From contig REEO01000024.1 of NCBI GenBank assembly GCA_007695035.1, positions 1-48,786 of the forward strand: DNA of 48,786 bases, read 5' to 3'. Origin of the DNA: Saprospirales bacterium (lineage in GTDB: Bacteria; Bacteroidota; Bacteroidia; Chitinophagales; Saprospiraceae). Below the pieces are notes generated by a model. It was not told the origin of the DNA, made no database searches, and worked only from the letters and a program-made list of their open reading frames with translations. A program made the translations under genes and the position numbers. This document shows positions 1 to 8,916 of this stretch, piece by piece; the first letter of the stretch is position 1, and each line of letters starts with the position of its first letter.

Positions 1-58
1 CTGGGTTTATTGGTTTCTTTATGGTTGAAGTGGGCTTTAGCCTAAAATATTTTTTGAT

Positions 59-535
59 ATGAATGTACAGCTAGTAGATGGACAGATGGATGGAGTGTTG
101 GATTTCACCGGCTCCCAGCGTACCGAAATAGAAGAAGTAGCAGATCTGTGTCCGGTCTTTGCCGGACCTGCCGTTTTCTGGGCCCGCAACATGCGGATGT
201 CCTACGACCCGGCTGTGGTGTACAACGATACTCTCTGCACCGAAACCTGGGGAGAGCGACTCGCCGGGGAGGAAATTGATGACCCTGAAACTACTGTCAG
301 GCTTTATCCCAATCCGGCCAGCAGCGAGATTGCTGTAGATTTGAGCGATATGGATTTCGATCAGTGGATGATTTACAGCATAGATGGAAAATTGGTCTCA
401 GAGGGCCGAATTAATCAGGACCAAATACTGAATATTTCCGCCATAGACATGGATTCAGGTCAGTATATGCTCAGATTAAGCGGCAAAGACCCGACGCGCA
501 TTATTTCCTTCATCATCCAAAATTCCAACCGATGA
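59..535 (+). pseudogene. C-terminal fragment of a T9SS type A cargo protein
   Basis: The 158-residue frame ends in a Type IX secretion type A sorting domain: a VRLYPNPAS motif near residue 80, followed by the usual short beta strands to the C-terminus. The first ~60 residues (IEEVADLCPVFAGPAVFWARN and a following Cys) resemble the stretch that precedes the sorting domain in large Saprospiraceae secreted proteins. There is no signal peptide, which a T9SS substrate needs for Sec export. In-frame stops lie at 26-28 and 38-40, and the other two upstream frames do not encode an obvious missing part. I infer a 5'-truncated or frameshifted remnant, though an upstream indel beyond the window cannot be excluded. 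Its TGA overlaps the ATG of the next gene by four bases (ATGA), so the two may be co-translated. Confidence 0.6.
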
Positions 536-2169
536 ACATATTGAAAATTTTCAACAGAAAGGAGCCAAACTGTCTCCTTTCTGTTTTTACAGTATTTATC
601 CTTTCATTTTCCATCTCGCAGGATGCTCAGGCTCAATATTTGTACGACCATGAGTGGTTGTTTGGTTACAATGCTTATCCTGATGGAATTAACCCGGATA
701 AACGTTTTGCAATGAATTTGGTTTCCTTTTATCAAAATCCCCCGGATACAATTAGGATGCCACTTCATGGATCCACGGGATCCTTAGCTACAGTTTCAAT
801 TGCTGATTCCCAGGGTGAAATCTTGTTTTATTCCAATGGATGTCGATTGTTCAATTCAGATGGGAGTATGGTGGAAGGTGGTGAAGTTTTGTTAACAGGA
901 GATATGTACGAAACAAATTGTTATATAGATGAAAATTTGAGATATGAGGATTATTTATCCTGGGTTCAAAGTCGGTTTGTTTTGCCTATGGACACCAAGG
1001 ATTCGACGTTTTTTTTTCTGTTTCAGAGGTATGAATGGACCCATAATACCAATTTTGATGAGCCGTTTCCTTTAGTTGCATTTGAACTTCATTTAGGTAT
1101 TGTAAAGAAAGAGGGGGCCAAATATGTGATGGAGTCAAGTGATATAATTTTAGACCAATTATTTTCTAATGGCCATATGACAGCTCTTAGGTCAACCAAA
1201 TCCAACTACTGGTGGGTAATTGTACCTCCACATGCAAATAATAATTTTGAGGTCATACATTTGGGGCCGGATGGGGTTGACACGATAATTACCAATTATA
1301 TTGATTTCTCCGAAATGCCATTTGTTGGAAAAAGGATAAATTCGGGTCAGGCAGTGATAAGTCCTGAAGGAGATTTGTATGCATGGTGGTCTCCCGCGGA
1401 TACTGTCGGAACATTAGTATTCGACTTTGACCGCACTGCGGGAGAATTGTCCAATATGCGTCATCTACTTCATCCAGAAAAGGATGAATATATCTGGGGG
1501 TACTCCACCGGAGGTGGAGGCGCTGCCATCAGTCCCAATGGTCGATTCTTGTACATCAATACCCTGAACCACCTTTACCAGTACGATCTTCGAGCGGAGG
1601 ACATAGAGGCTTCTAAGGTACATATAGCGGAATTTAATGGGTTTAAGGACCCAGCCAACAACTTTCCAGCCTATTTCTTTATACAACAACTTGCGCCGGA
1701 TTGCCGGATTTACATGAGTTCTCCCAATACAGTTTCCTACCTACACGCCATCAATCACCCCAACCGCAAGGGACTCGCTTGTGACTTTCAGCAGCACAGT
1801 TTTAAATTGCCGGGAAATCACCAGTTCGGCCTTCCCTACCATCCCAATTACCGTCTCGGTACGGGCTATCCGGTATGCGACTCCACCCTCACATCGACTA
1901 CCACCGTGCTGCCGGAAAAGGAGGGGGGCATACGCCTCTATCCCAATCCCGCCCGCGACTTCGCCATAGTAGAGTGGAGCGGCATGGCCCCGGAGGAGAT
2001 CAGTCTGTACGATATGTCCGGTAGGGAGGTGTACAGCAGTCGTATGCAGCCGGGGATGCCGGAGTACTATCTGGATTTGAGTGGGTTTAGTGTGGGGGTT
2101 TATATTGTGAGGTTGAGAGATCGGGAGGGGGGTGTTGTGACGGAGAGGTTGGTTTTGATGGAGAATTGA
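532..2169 (+). CDS. Secreted T9SS type A sorting-domain protein, beta-propeller-like
   Basis: This 545-residue protein begins with a signal peptide (hydrophobic run at about residues 16-30, then AQAQ). Its body has phrases typical of a Saprospiraceae family of secreted proteins, such as SIADSQGEILFYSNGCR near residue 85 and SPNGRFLYINTLNHLYQYDL near 335, suggesting repeated beta-propeller blades. It ends in a type A sorting domain (GGIRLYPNPARD near residue 465, then MSGREVY and GVYIVRL), so export by T9SS and surface attachment are expected. The specific function is unknown. Base composition changes sharply inside the gene: 22 of 60 bases are G/C at 1081-1140 but 38 of 60 at 1921-1980, which suggests the sorting-domain end has a different history from the body. 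The last codons lie inside a heptamer repeat. Confidence 0.85.
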   Translation: MNILKIFNRKEPNCLLSVFTVFILSFSISQDAQAQYLYDHEWLFGYNAYPDGINPDKRFAMNLVSFYQNPPDTIRMPLHGSTGSLATVSIADSQGEILFYSNGCRLFNSDGSMVEGGEVLLTGDMYETNCYIDENLRYEDYLSWVQSRFVLPMDTKDSTFFFLFQRYEWTHNTNFDEPFPLVAFELHLGIVKKEGAKYVMESSDIILDQLFSNGHMTALRSTKSNYWWVIVPPHANNNFEVIHLGPDGVDTIITNYIDFSEMPFVGKRINSGQAVISPEGDLYAWWSPADTVGTLVFDFDRTAGELSNMRHLLHPEKDEYIWGYSTGGGGAAISPNGRFLYINTLNHLYQYDLRAEDIEASKVHIAEFNGFKDPANNFPAYFFIQQLAPDCRIYMSSPNTVSYLHAINHPNRKGLACDFQQHSFKLPGNHQFGLPYHPNYRLGTGYPVCDSTLTSTTTVLPEKEGGIRLYPNPARDFAIVEWSGMAPEEISLYDMSGREVYSSRMQPGMPEYYLDLSGFSVGVYIVRLRDREGGVVTERLVLMEN

Positions 2170-2289
2170 GAATGGAGAATTGAAAATTGAGAATGCGCAG
2201 TCCTGAGAGTTGTATTGAGCGAAGTCGAAATGCGTTGTATTGCGAAGTCAAAATGCGGAGCCGAAGAGGAGAATTGAGAATTGATTTGA
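2161..2289. repeat. Heptamer (GAGAATT)-type arrays and a gcgaagtcgaaatgc repeat
   Basis: Five heptamers in phase (GAGAATT/GAGAATG/GAAAATT variants) run from 2161 to 2195 and include the stop codon of the preceding gene. Further GAGAATT units occur at 2269-2282. Between them lie two near-copies of gcgaagtcgaaatgcg (around 2219 and 2242). A related copy, gcgaagtcgaagtag, occurs near 43713. The rest of the gap to 2543 shows no gene. Confidence 0.7.
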
Positions 2290-2543
2290 GAGCTCTATCA
2301 TTATGTCCGGAACATCTGACTGGGTGAAAGATCATCCCCTGATCATTTCTCAGTCTACCCAATATTTCCCCAAAAAGAAGTGGTGGTTTTTGAAAAAGGT
2401 CGTTTCTTTGGAGTCGGTATCGACGGGGCTTAGGGGCTTTGAATTCACTTTGGATAAACGGTAAGTGCCATATTTCCAGTCGATGGGCGGAGGGGAAAAG
2501 GATTATCCGTCAAGATATTTTTAAGTCAATTTAATGCCAGGCC

Positions 2544-4022
2544 ATGTATAAAATATTATTTGTTGTAATTTCAGTACTCCCGGGTTTTCAGTGGATGTGG
2601 GCCCAGGATCGGAGTATTGCTGCCGATACGGTGGTGGTGAGTGAACACGAAACGGTGATAAGGGGGGAAACGGTTCCCTACCGCGCAACAGTTGGCACTC
2701 AGCCGGTTTGGGATGAGGGTGGCAAAGCGATTGCTGCGCTTCACTACACCTATTACGAGCGAAAAGATGTGGAGGACCGCAGTGCGCGACCGCTCATGAT
2801 CTCCTTTAACGGTGGACCAGGATCGGCTTCGGTCTGGATGCATATCGGATACACGGGCCCTCGTTTTCTCAATATAGACCCGGAGGGCTATCCCTTGCAG
2901 CCCTATGGCGTGACTCCCAATGAGCATTCGGTACTGGATGTGGCGGATATTTTGTTTGTCAATCCGGTGAATACCGGCTATTCCAGGATTTTGGACGAGG
3001 AGGTCGACCGGGATTTTTTCTTTGGGGTAGAAGCTGATATCAGTTACCTGGCGGAATGGCTGAACACCTTTGTCAGCAGGAACAATCGGTGGCCATCTCC
3101 TAAATTTTTGATAGGGGAGAGCTACGGCACTACCCGCGTGGCAGGACTGGCCCTGGAGTTGCAAAACCGGCAGTGGATGTACCTCAATGGCGTCATTCTG
3201 GTGTCTCCCACCAATATGGGCGTGGATCGGGACGGACCTGTCGGGTTGGCCAACCGCATTCCCTATTTTGCAGCTACCGCATGGTATCATGAAGCACTGG
3301 AGGAAGATCTGCAGCAGCTCGATCTCTACGATGTTTTGGAGAAGGCCGAGGAATTTGCCATCAATGAGTTGCTTCCCGCAGTGGTGAAGGGTGGCTTTAT
3401 GGAGGATGAAGTGAAAGATGAAATGGCGGGAAAAATAGCGCGGTACTCCGGGCTGCCAAAGGAAACAGTATTGCGATACAATTTGGATGTGGACTACGCC
3501 TCATTCTGGAAGTTGCTCCTACTCGACCGGGGATACACGGTTGGACGCCTCGACTCCAGGTACCTGGGCATAGATCGCATGGATGCCGGTACCCGACCCG
3601 ATTACTGGGCTGAGCTCACCTCCTGGCTGCACTCCTTTACACCCGCCATCAATCACTACTTCAGAGATGAGCTCGGTTTTGTCACCGATGTAAAGTACAA
3701 CATGTTCGGCCCGGTTAGGCCGTGGGACCGATCGGGTGACAACACAGCCGAAAACCTGAGACAGGCCATGGCGCAAAATCCGTTCTTGAATGTACTGTTT
3801 CAGGCCGGGTACTACGACGGGGCCACCACCTACTTCAATGCAAAATACACCATGTGGCAGATGGATCCGAGTGGAAAACTGAGCGATAGAATGCGTTTTG
3901 AGGGGTACAGAAGCGGACACATGATGTATTTGCGTCATGAAGACCTGGATTTATCCAACCAACATCTGAGAGAGTTTATCCTGGAGAGTTTACCTTCTAA
4001 AGGTGAGCCCGCCAGATACTAA
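2544..4022 (+). CDS. S10 family serine carboxypeptidase-like peptidase
   Basis: The 492-residue exported protein belongs to the alpha/beta-hydrolase serine carboxypeptidase family (S10), which removes C-terminal residues from peptides. An N-terminal signal peptide (about residues 1-20, ending WAQ) sends it to the periplasm or outside. The oxyanion-hole sequence FNGGPGSAS is near residue 90, the nucleophile is Ser193 in GESYG, and the remaining triad members fit Asp425 (QAGYYDGAT) and His459 (YRSGHMMY). Length agrees with bacterial S10 proteins. The 521 bases before the ATG hold repeats but no gene. It precedes a small barrel-protein gene on the same strand with only 41 bases between, so they may be co-transcribed. 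A role in peptide scavenging is inferred. Confidence 0.92.
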   Translation: MYKILFVVISVLPGFQWMWAQDRSIAADTVVVSEHETVIRGETVPYRATVGTQPVWDEGGKAIAALHYTYYERKDVEDRSARPLMISFNGGPGSASVWMHIGYTGPRFLNIDPEGYPLQPYGVTPNEHSVLDVADILFVNPVNTGYSRILDEEVDRDFFFGVEADISYLAEWLNTFVSRNNRWPSPKFLIGESYGTTRVAGLALELQNRQWMYLNGVILVSPTNMGVDRDGPVGLANRIPYFAATAWYHEALEEDLQQLDLYDVLEKAEEFAINELLPAVVKGGFMEDEVKDEMAGKIARYSGLPKETVLRYNLDVDYASFWKLLLLDRGYTVGRLDSRYLGIDRMDAGTRPDYWAELTSWLHSFTPAINHYFRDELGFVTDVKYNMFGPVRPWDRSGDNTAENLRQAMAQNPFLNVLFQAGYYDGATTYFNAKYTMWQMDPSGKLSDRMRFEGYRSGHMMYLRHEDLDLSNQHLREFILESLPSKGEPARY

Positions 4023-4063
4023 TGATTGATTATAGCAAGTTTGCATCTAAGTAAAATTCCTCT

Positions 4064-4798
4064 ATGAGATTTTTGGGAAAAAAGGGTATTCTTATTTTGC
4101 TGGTGGTTTTCGGGCTCAATGAACTGGCACAGGGGCAGGGCGGCACCCTTGGCAATCGCTCCAATGTGCACGTCGGCCTGGAGTTCAGTTTCCTGTTCCA
4201 ATCGGAGATGTTGCAGGATTTTGACGACACGGTGCTGGATTCCACCGGAATGTATTCTTTTCTCACCAGTTCTCGAAATTCCCTGAGGTTTGGCGGCTAT
4301 CTGAGGTTTGACCTCTTTGGCAGGCATTCGCTGGAGACTGGGCTGTACCACGTTACCCGCAGATACGAGAGTATCGTCTCCCTGGAATCTACCGGAGAGG
4401 AACTGGGCAGAAACAGGGTCAGGGGGGTTACTTTTGAGGTTCCACTGGTCTGGTCTGTTTCAATTCAGACTGCAGAAAACAGTTTTCTTTCCACCGGTTT
4501 CGGCCCGGTTGCGACCTATTTTGTAAGCGATTTTGGGGTCTTTGACCTGGAGTTTGAGTTGGATGCCTTCAAGCGGTCGCGCATTTTACCCGGTGTTAAA
4601 GCCAATGTGGGGTTTGAACACGATTTTGGTAGAAGCGGAGGCATTTACTTTGGAGCGACCTTTCAACACAATTTTCAATCCATTGCCTTTATGCGGATGG
4701 ACTACCTGAAAGACGGTCAATCTGAAGCCATTGGAGTGGTGGAATTAAACGGTTCCTACTTCGCAGCAGTGGTGAGATACCTGTTCCCCATGTATTGA
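4064..4798 (+). CDS. Putative outer-membrane beta-barrel protein
   Basis: The 244-residue product has an N-terminal signal peptide (MRFLGKKG, then a hydrophobic run to AQGQ, about residues 1-25). After that come alternating hydrophobic and polar strands rich in Gly, Phe and Tyr, such as GGYLRFDLFGRHSLETGLYHV and the final SYFAAVVRYLFPMY. A C-terminal aromatic strand and this pattern are typical of 8-10-stranded Bacteroidota outer-membrane barrels (the OMP_b-brl/PorT-like group). There are no catalytic motifs. It sits 41 bases after the S10 peptidase gene, so a shared transcript is possible. The symporter gene behind it has its own promoter-like sequence. Function is otherwise unknown. Confidence 0.7.
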   Translation: MRFLGKKGILILLVVFGLNELAQGQGGTLGNRSNVHVGLEFSFLFQSEMLQDFDDTVLDSTGMYSFLTSSRNSLRFGGYLRFDLFGRHSLETGLYHVTRRYESIVSLESTGEELGRNRVRGVTFEVPLVWSVSIQTAENSFLSTGFGPVATYFVSDFGVFDLEFELDAFKRSRILPGVKANVGFEHDFGRSGGIYFGATFQHNFQSIAFMRMDYLKDGQSEAIGVVELNGSYFAAVVRYLFPMY

Positions 4799-4824
4799 GT
4801 TTTGGGTCCTGTCTGCACCTGTTT

Positions 4825-4855
4825 TTTGGGTAACCCTATCCTTTTCCTATATTTG
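4825..4855 (+). promoter_or_regulatory. Bacteroidota-type promoter for the symporter
   Basis: TTTG at 4825-4828 and TATATTTG at 4848-4855 are separated by 19 bases, matching the Bacteroidota consensus TTTG-N19-TAnnTTTG. The gene's ATG follows 26 bases downstream. Confidence 0.65.
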
Positions 4856-4881
4856 CGAAGACCACAACAAAAAATTGGGCA

Positions 4882-6498
4882 ATGAGCTTAATCGACTTGC
4901 TGATCTTCATCATTTACATGATCGGTGTGCTGGGTATCGGATATTACTTTTACCTGCGGAACAAAACCTCTGACGATTACTACGTGGGGGGAAGAAAGAT
5001 CGGCAGCGTTCACGTAGGTCTGAGTGTGGTGGCAACCGATGTGGGAGGCGGATTCTCCATCGGATTGGGCGGATTGGGATTCATCATGGGGCTGTCCGGC
5101 TCGTGGATGTTGTTCACCGGTTTGCTCGGTGCCTGGCTGGCCGCTGTTTTTCTCATCCCCAAAGTGCGCGGCAATCCGGCCTTTGACAAATTTCAGACCT
5201 TTCCACAGATATTTGGACATCACTACGGGGCTACCGTTGCTTTGCTCGCCGGTATTATTTCAGCCATCGGATACGCGGGGTTTACAAGTTCCCAATTGTT
5301 GGCCGGAGCGAAATTAGCCGATGGGGCCTTTGTCACGGTTGACCTTCAGACAGCGCTTATTGTAATGGGAATTGTAGCGGTGGTTTACACGGTCATGGGT
5401 GGACTCAAAGCAGTGATTTACACGGATACTTTTCAGTGGATAATCCTCATGTCAGGTCTGATTTTCATCGGTATTCCCATTTCGTATTTTGCAGTGGGAG
5501 GTATTGAGGGGATCAGGGAGGTGGTTCAACCGCGTCACCTATCGCTCACCAATATCAGTTGGCAAACTTTTGTCAATTGGGGATTGACAATCATACCTAT
5601 TTGGTTTGTGGGAATGACATTGTATCAGCGAATATTCGCCTGCCGGGATGAGAAGTCGGCAAAGCGGGCCTGGTACCTGGCCGGAATTTTTGAGTATCCC
5701 ATTATGGCATTTATGGGGGTACTGCTGGGCCTTTTTGCGAGAGTGGCGGCTGACCAGGGGATGTTTGTGGAGCTGGGTGCCATGGATATGGAGGAGGTCG
5801 ATCCGGAAACGGGTCTTCCCATGTTGCTGAGGCACGTGATGCCGGTCGGTTTGTTGGGATTAATTCTGGCTGCCTATTTTTCAGCTATTTTATCCACAGC
5901 CGACAGTTGCCTGATGGCTTCTTCTGGCAATGTGGTCACGGATGTTCTCGGAAAATGGCGCAAAGCAAAGTGGCTGCCGCAAAGTGAAATCAGATTGTCG
6001 CAATTGGTCACTCTGGTAATCGGCATTCTTGCCCTCTTGCTCGCCATGACTATTACCAATGTCATCGACTTAATGCTGAGGTCCTATTCGTTTATGGTGG
6101 CGGGGCTTTTTGTGCCCGTAATCGGGGCCCTTTATTGGCGAAAAAGCAGCAGCATGGGCGCCTTATTATCCATGATAACCGGTGGCGTGATCACCATGTT
6201 TCTCAGTATTTATCTTGTGGAACTGGGATACGGAATGGAGCGCGCGGCCATTGAAGCCCGTCTGGCAGAATTGGAGGGTTATTTTCCTCAATTGGCCGCT
6301 CTGGACCCCTCGGATTTGACCAATTTTCAACTCATCGCAGCAATTAATGCATACAAACCCGTGGTGGTGGAGCCGCTCGGCTTGCAATTTACCCTGCCAC
6401 TGGGACTGGATCCCATCGTTTTTGGAATTCTTTTTGCCGCAATTGTCTTTGTCGTAGGGTCTTATCTCTTCCCGGGGAATCAACTTCAACGAGCTTGA
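4882..6498 (+). CDS. Sodium:solute symporter family transporter
   Basis: The 538-residue protein is a multi-pass inner-membrane permease of the SSS family (Na+/proline, Na+/glucose-like), with about 13 hydrophobic segments. The N-terminal half carries the family signature region: SDDYYVGGRKIG after TM1 and VATDVGGGFSIGLGG in the next helix, the sodium-binding core. LSTADSCLMASSGN near residue 335 matches the second conserved sodium-site helix. Between the last two membrane segments is a hydrophilic stretch (about residues 450-505, with REEL-like acidic helices and a PQLAALDPSDL segment) that is longer than in PutP. The substrate cannot be told from sequence; an organic acid, amino acid or sugar is possible. 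The sequence upstream is a good promoter match. Confidence 0.92.
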   Translation: MSLIDLLIFIIYMIGVLGIGYYFYLRNKTSDDYYVGGRKIGSVHVGLSVVATDVGGGFSIGLGGLGFIMGLSGSWMLFTGLLGAWLAAVFLIPKVRGNPAFDKFQTFPQIFGHHYGATVALLAGIISAIGYAGFTSSQLLAGAKLADGAFVTVDLQTALIVMGIVAVVYTVMGGLKAVIYTDTFQWIILMSGLIFIGIPISYFAVGGIEGIREVVQPRHLSLTNISWQTFVNWGLTIIPIWFVGMTLYQRIFACRDEKSAKRAWYLAGIFEYPIMAFMGVLLGLFARVAADQGMFVELGAMDMEEVDPETGLPMLLRHVMPVGLLGLILAAYFSAILSTADSCLMASSGNVVTDVLGKWRKAKWLPQSEIRLSQLVTLVIGILALLLAMTITNVIDLMLRSYSFMVAGLFVPVIGALYWRKSSSMGALLSMITGGVITMFLSIYLVELGYGMERAAIEARLAELEGYFPQLAALDPSDLTNFQLIAAINAYKPVVVEPLGLQFTLPLGLDPIVFGILFAAIVFVVGSYLFPGNQLQRA

Positions 6499-6602
6499 TG
6501 CTTAGTGGTTTGCAATAATACTTTGTTGCAACCCTTCAGAGTGCCGCTCCATAGGGTATCGCCCAACGGGGTCCCCCCAAACACAACCATTGTCAATTAG
6601 CC

Positions 6603-6749
6603 TGCCCCCTAAACTTTGGGGGTCACTTGTCAATTGTCACTTATCACTTGTCAATTAAAAAAAGGTCAACGTCATTTAGGCATTAACAAACTGTCAACTG
6701 TCAACTGTCAACTGTCACTTGTCAATTATCAATTATCAATTATCAATTA
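6603..6749. repeat. CCCCC/GGGGG hairpin and CTGTCAA/TTATCAA heptamer array
   Basis: A C5/G5 hairpin lies at 6605-6622. It resembles one in the 38.2-kb intergenic region (both read cctgccccc...aaa...ttggggg). Shorter gtcacttgtcaatt units follow. A clean heptamer array then runs from 6691 to 6749, changing from CTGTCAA to TTATCAA units. It ends next to the stop codon of the minus-strand lipoprotein. No gene is visible between 6499 and 6755. Confidence 0.75.
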
Positions 6750-6755
6750 AAAAGA

Positions 6756-7283
6756 TCAATTCCATGATGTTCTCAACTCCATCTGATAACTGGCCGTGCC
6801 GCCATCCATTGCATACTGTCTGTCAAGAAAAACCTGAAGAGTGTAGAGTCCGGCATTGTTGAATCGCTCATTCCAGGTGAAATCGTTGTCCGGTCCGCCA
6901 AAACGCTCTCTGACCAATCTGTTTCCCTCGGGGTCAAGAAACAGCACCATACTATTCTCTGAATCTGAACTGATGCGTACATCGAGAATTTCCCCCTCCG
7001 CGAGGTCAAATTGGTGGTACTTCATGTTCCTTCCAAAAATATGGTCGGAAAAAGTGGCCACTCCGCGGTCATCAAAAGTGAGGTACTCGGTGTCAATATA
7101 CACTGTGCCGGGATCTCTGTCGGATGGTGGTTGGGGTTGTTCGGGAGTCTCCTGCGGTGCTGCCTCTGGAGATTCCATGGATTCACCCTCCATTATTTCG
7201 CCATTTTTTTCCGATTGACAGGCGGAGAACAACATTAATGAGCAAATGATGCCTATTGCGAAAAGATGGTTTACTGTCGTCAT
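6756..7283 (-). CDS. Putative lipoprotein, unknown function
   Basis: The 175-residue product starts with a lipoprotein signal peptide whose lipobox is LFSAC (Cys at about residue 22), so it should be lipid-anchored in the envelope. A low-complexity acidic/Pro linker (residues ~25-58, with EESMESPEAAP-like content) follows, then a compact domain of about 110 residues. That domain contains VRISSDSENSMVLFLDPEGNRL and NAGLYTLQVFLD, which resemble bacterial pre-peptidase C-terminal (PPC-like) beta-sandwich domains. No enzyme motif is visible. It lies downstream of the MFS gene on the same strand with a 125-base gap, and a TAATTTTG box at 7357-7364 suggests its own promoter. Confidence 0.75.
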   Translation of the reverse strand: MTTVNHLFAIGIICSLMLFSACQSEKNGEIMEGESMESPEAAPQETPEQPQPPSDRDPGTVYIDTEYLTFDDRGVATFSDHIFGRNMKYHQFDLAEGEILDVRISSDSENSMVLFLDPEGNRLVRERFGGPDNDFTWNERFNNAGLYTLQVFLDRQYAMDGGTASYQMELRTSWN

Positions 7284-7356
7284 TGTTTAAAATTTTTGAT
7301 TAGGCAGTTTGTTTTTGGTGTAATTCGATCGCTGTATAAACGCACCAAAACAACCC

Positions 7357-7364
7357 CAAAATTA
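7357..7364 (-). promoter_or_regulatory. Possible -7 box for the lipoprotein gene
   Basis: On the minus strand this reads TAATTTTG, a full match to TAnnTTTG. A TCTG sits 19 bases upstream where TTTG is expected. The ATG is about 74 bases downstream. Confidence 0.35.
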
Positions 7365-7408
7365 TAAAAATTATACCGCATTGCAGATATTTTTTTCCGG
7401 GGGATGGG

Positions 7409-8596
7409 TCAGTTACCCGCTGCCACTTTTAACCGCATTGTGAGATAGACTGCGAACAGGCAGAGCCCAATGGACAGGTAGCCTACAATGTCGTAATTGA
7501 CAAAAGTACCATCGTCGGATATTTGGACTATCATTCCTGCGATAAAACTCGACAGCGCGATGGAGAGTTGCTGAAGGGATGATTTCAGGCTCATAAATCC
7601 CCCCCTGGTATTGGTTGGTGCAGAGGCTGTGATCATCGTCTGGGGTGCGATCATCCTGCCGCTCCCCAGGACAAAGAATCCGCTTGTGACCAAAAGACCA
7701 AAAAATATGCCTACTTCCCACAAATTGGTGAGCAGAATCACAGGGATAAAGGAGAGCGACATAAAGAGCCAAATGGCCCTGCCGGGACCGATGCGGTCTG
7801 TGAGTTTCCCAATGGCCGGCGTGGAAAAAACCGTCAGCCCCCCACCGACCAGGTAAATCCATGAAATCTGCTGCATGTCAAATCCCGCATTTCGCATCAT
7901 GTACGGTGCCACAAAGGGTATGATGATGAAGTGACCGAGTATCAGGAAAAAGGCAACTGCCAGGGCCATGACCTGGTTTTTGTCGGCTACTATCTTTACC
8001 AGCGGATTGTTCCGGAGGGTCATTTTGCCGGTTTCAGTCTGTGGTTTGATGGTTGGAAAAGTGAGGACAATGAAAGCAGTGAGTAGCAGTCCCAGGCCAC
8101 CTATAAAGAAAAACGGAACCCTCCATCCGTACAAGTCTGCCAAAATGAGTCCGAATGGAACTCCGAGGGCCGCTGCCGCTGAGAATCCCGCCATGATTAT
8201 GCCGAGGGCTCCTGAACGTTCCCTGTAAGAAAACAGATCGCTGACAATCGATAGAGCTAATGCCCCTATTACCCCTCCAAAGGCTCCGCTCACAAACCGC
8301 AGTGCCAGCAATTGCTCGTAATTCTGAACCAGTCCGCAGGCGAAGGCAGTAATCCCAAAACCGGTGTAAAGGAATAGCAAGGTGTGTTTTCGGTCAAAGA
8401 GGTCCATCAAAAATATGCCCACAAATCCCGATAAAAACGCGGCAAAAGCATAGACCGAAACCAAATGACTGAACTGCAGGGCACTTATCTCAAATTCATT
8501 CATAAACAGGTCGCCCAGGGGCATGAGGATCATGGTGAACATGATGTGGGTGAAATTGACCCCGGCCAGCGTAAATAATATCAGCTTGTGCTTCAT
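7409..8596 (-). CDS. MFS transporter
   Basis: A major facilitator superfamily permease with about 12 membrane helices. The loop after TM2 reads GIFLMDLFDRKHTLLF, close to the MFS motif A (G-x-LaD-r-x-GrkxxL), and GKLTDRIGPGRAIWLF repeats the motif in the second half. The overall look is of the drug/arabinose-efflux type (DHA1-like), but the substrate is unknown. The frame is open to an ATG at 8626. I prefer the ATG at 8596 (MKHKLILFTLAGVNF) because it puts the first helix at the N-terminus and has an AGGAGGG sequence about 12 bases upstream. This gives 395 residues. It is divergent from the TonB receptor gene. Confidence 0.92.
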   Translation of the reverse strand: MKHKLILFTLAGVNFTHIMFTMILMPLGDLFMNEFEISALQFSHLVSVYAFAAFLSGFVGIFLMDLFDRKHTLLFLYTGFGITAFACGLVQNYEQLLALRFVSGAFGGVIGALALSIVSDLFSYRERSGALGIIMAGFSAAAALGVPFGLILADLYGWRVPFFFIGGLGLLLTAFIVLTFPTIKPQTETGKMTLRNNPLVKIVADKNQVMALAVAFFLILGHFIIIPFVAPYMMRNAGFDMQQISWIYLVGGGLTVFSTPAIGKLTDRIGPGRAIWLFMSLSFIPVILLTNLWEVGIFFGLLVTSGFFVLGSGRMIAPQTMITASAPTNTRGGFMSLKSSLQQLSIALSSFIAGMIVQISDDGTFVNYDIVGYLSIGLCLFAVYLTMRLKVAAGN

Positions 8597-8916
8597 CGGT
8601 TTGTACTTCCCTCCTGCGGACCCCAAATTTCTCCGTTAAGGCATCGCCGGATCAAAATAGACATCAAAGGTAAGCAGTCGGCAGCGGGAATTGTTCGCCT
8701 GCCAGGAAAATTGACCGCTTTTACATTTTCTCGCCTATTCGGTTACACAGGGTTTGTCGCCGAATATGTTAAATATTTTTCTCTCTCAGTCCTGAAAAAA
8801 AACCCTGAAAGCCTGTAAGAATGGCTGTGAAATCCGGTTAATTTTTTTTGTATGTTTACAGCGATAAAGGTCCTTACATGTTTGTCCTCACTATAGGATA
8901 AATTAAAACCTGGATT
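8597..8916. other. Divergent intergenic region between MFS and TonB receptor genes
   Basis: About 320 bases separate the two divergent starts. I see AT-rich runs but no gene and no confident paired promoter boxes. TTTG at 8881-8884 could be a -33 element for the receptor, but the matching -7 box is poor. Confidence 0.5.

Noticed and set aside
6605-6622. Rho-independent terminator for the symporter gene
   Set aside because: The C5/G5 hairpin is not followed by a T run and recurs within the intergenic repeat family near 38.2 kb.
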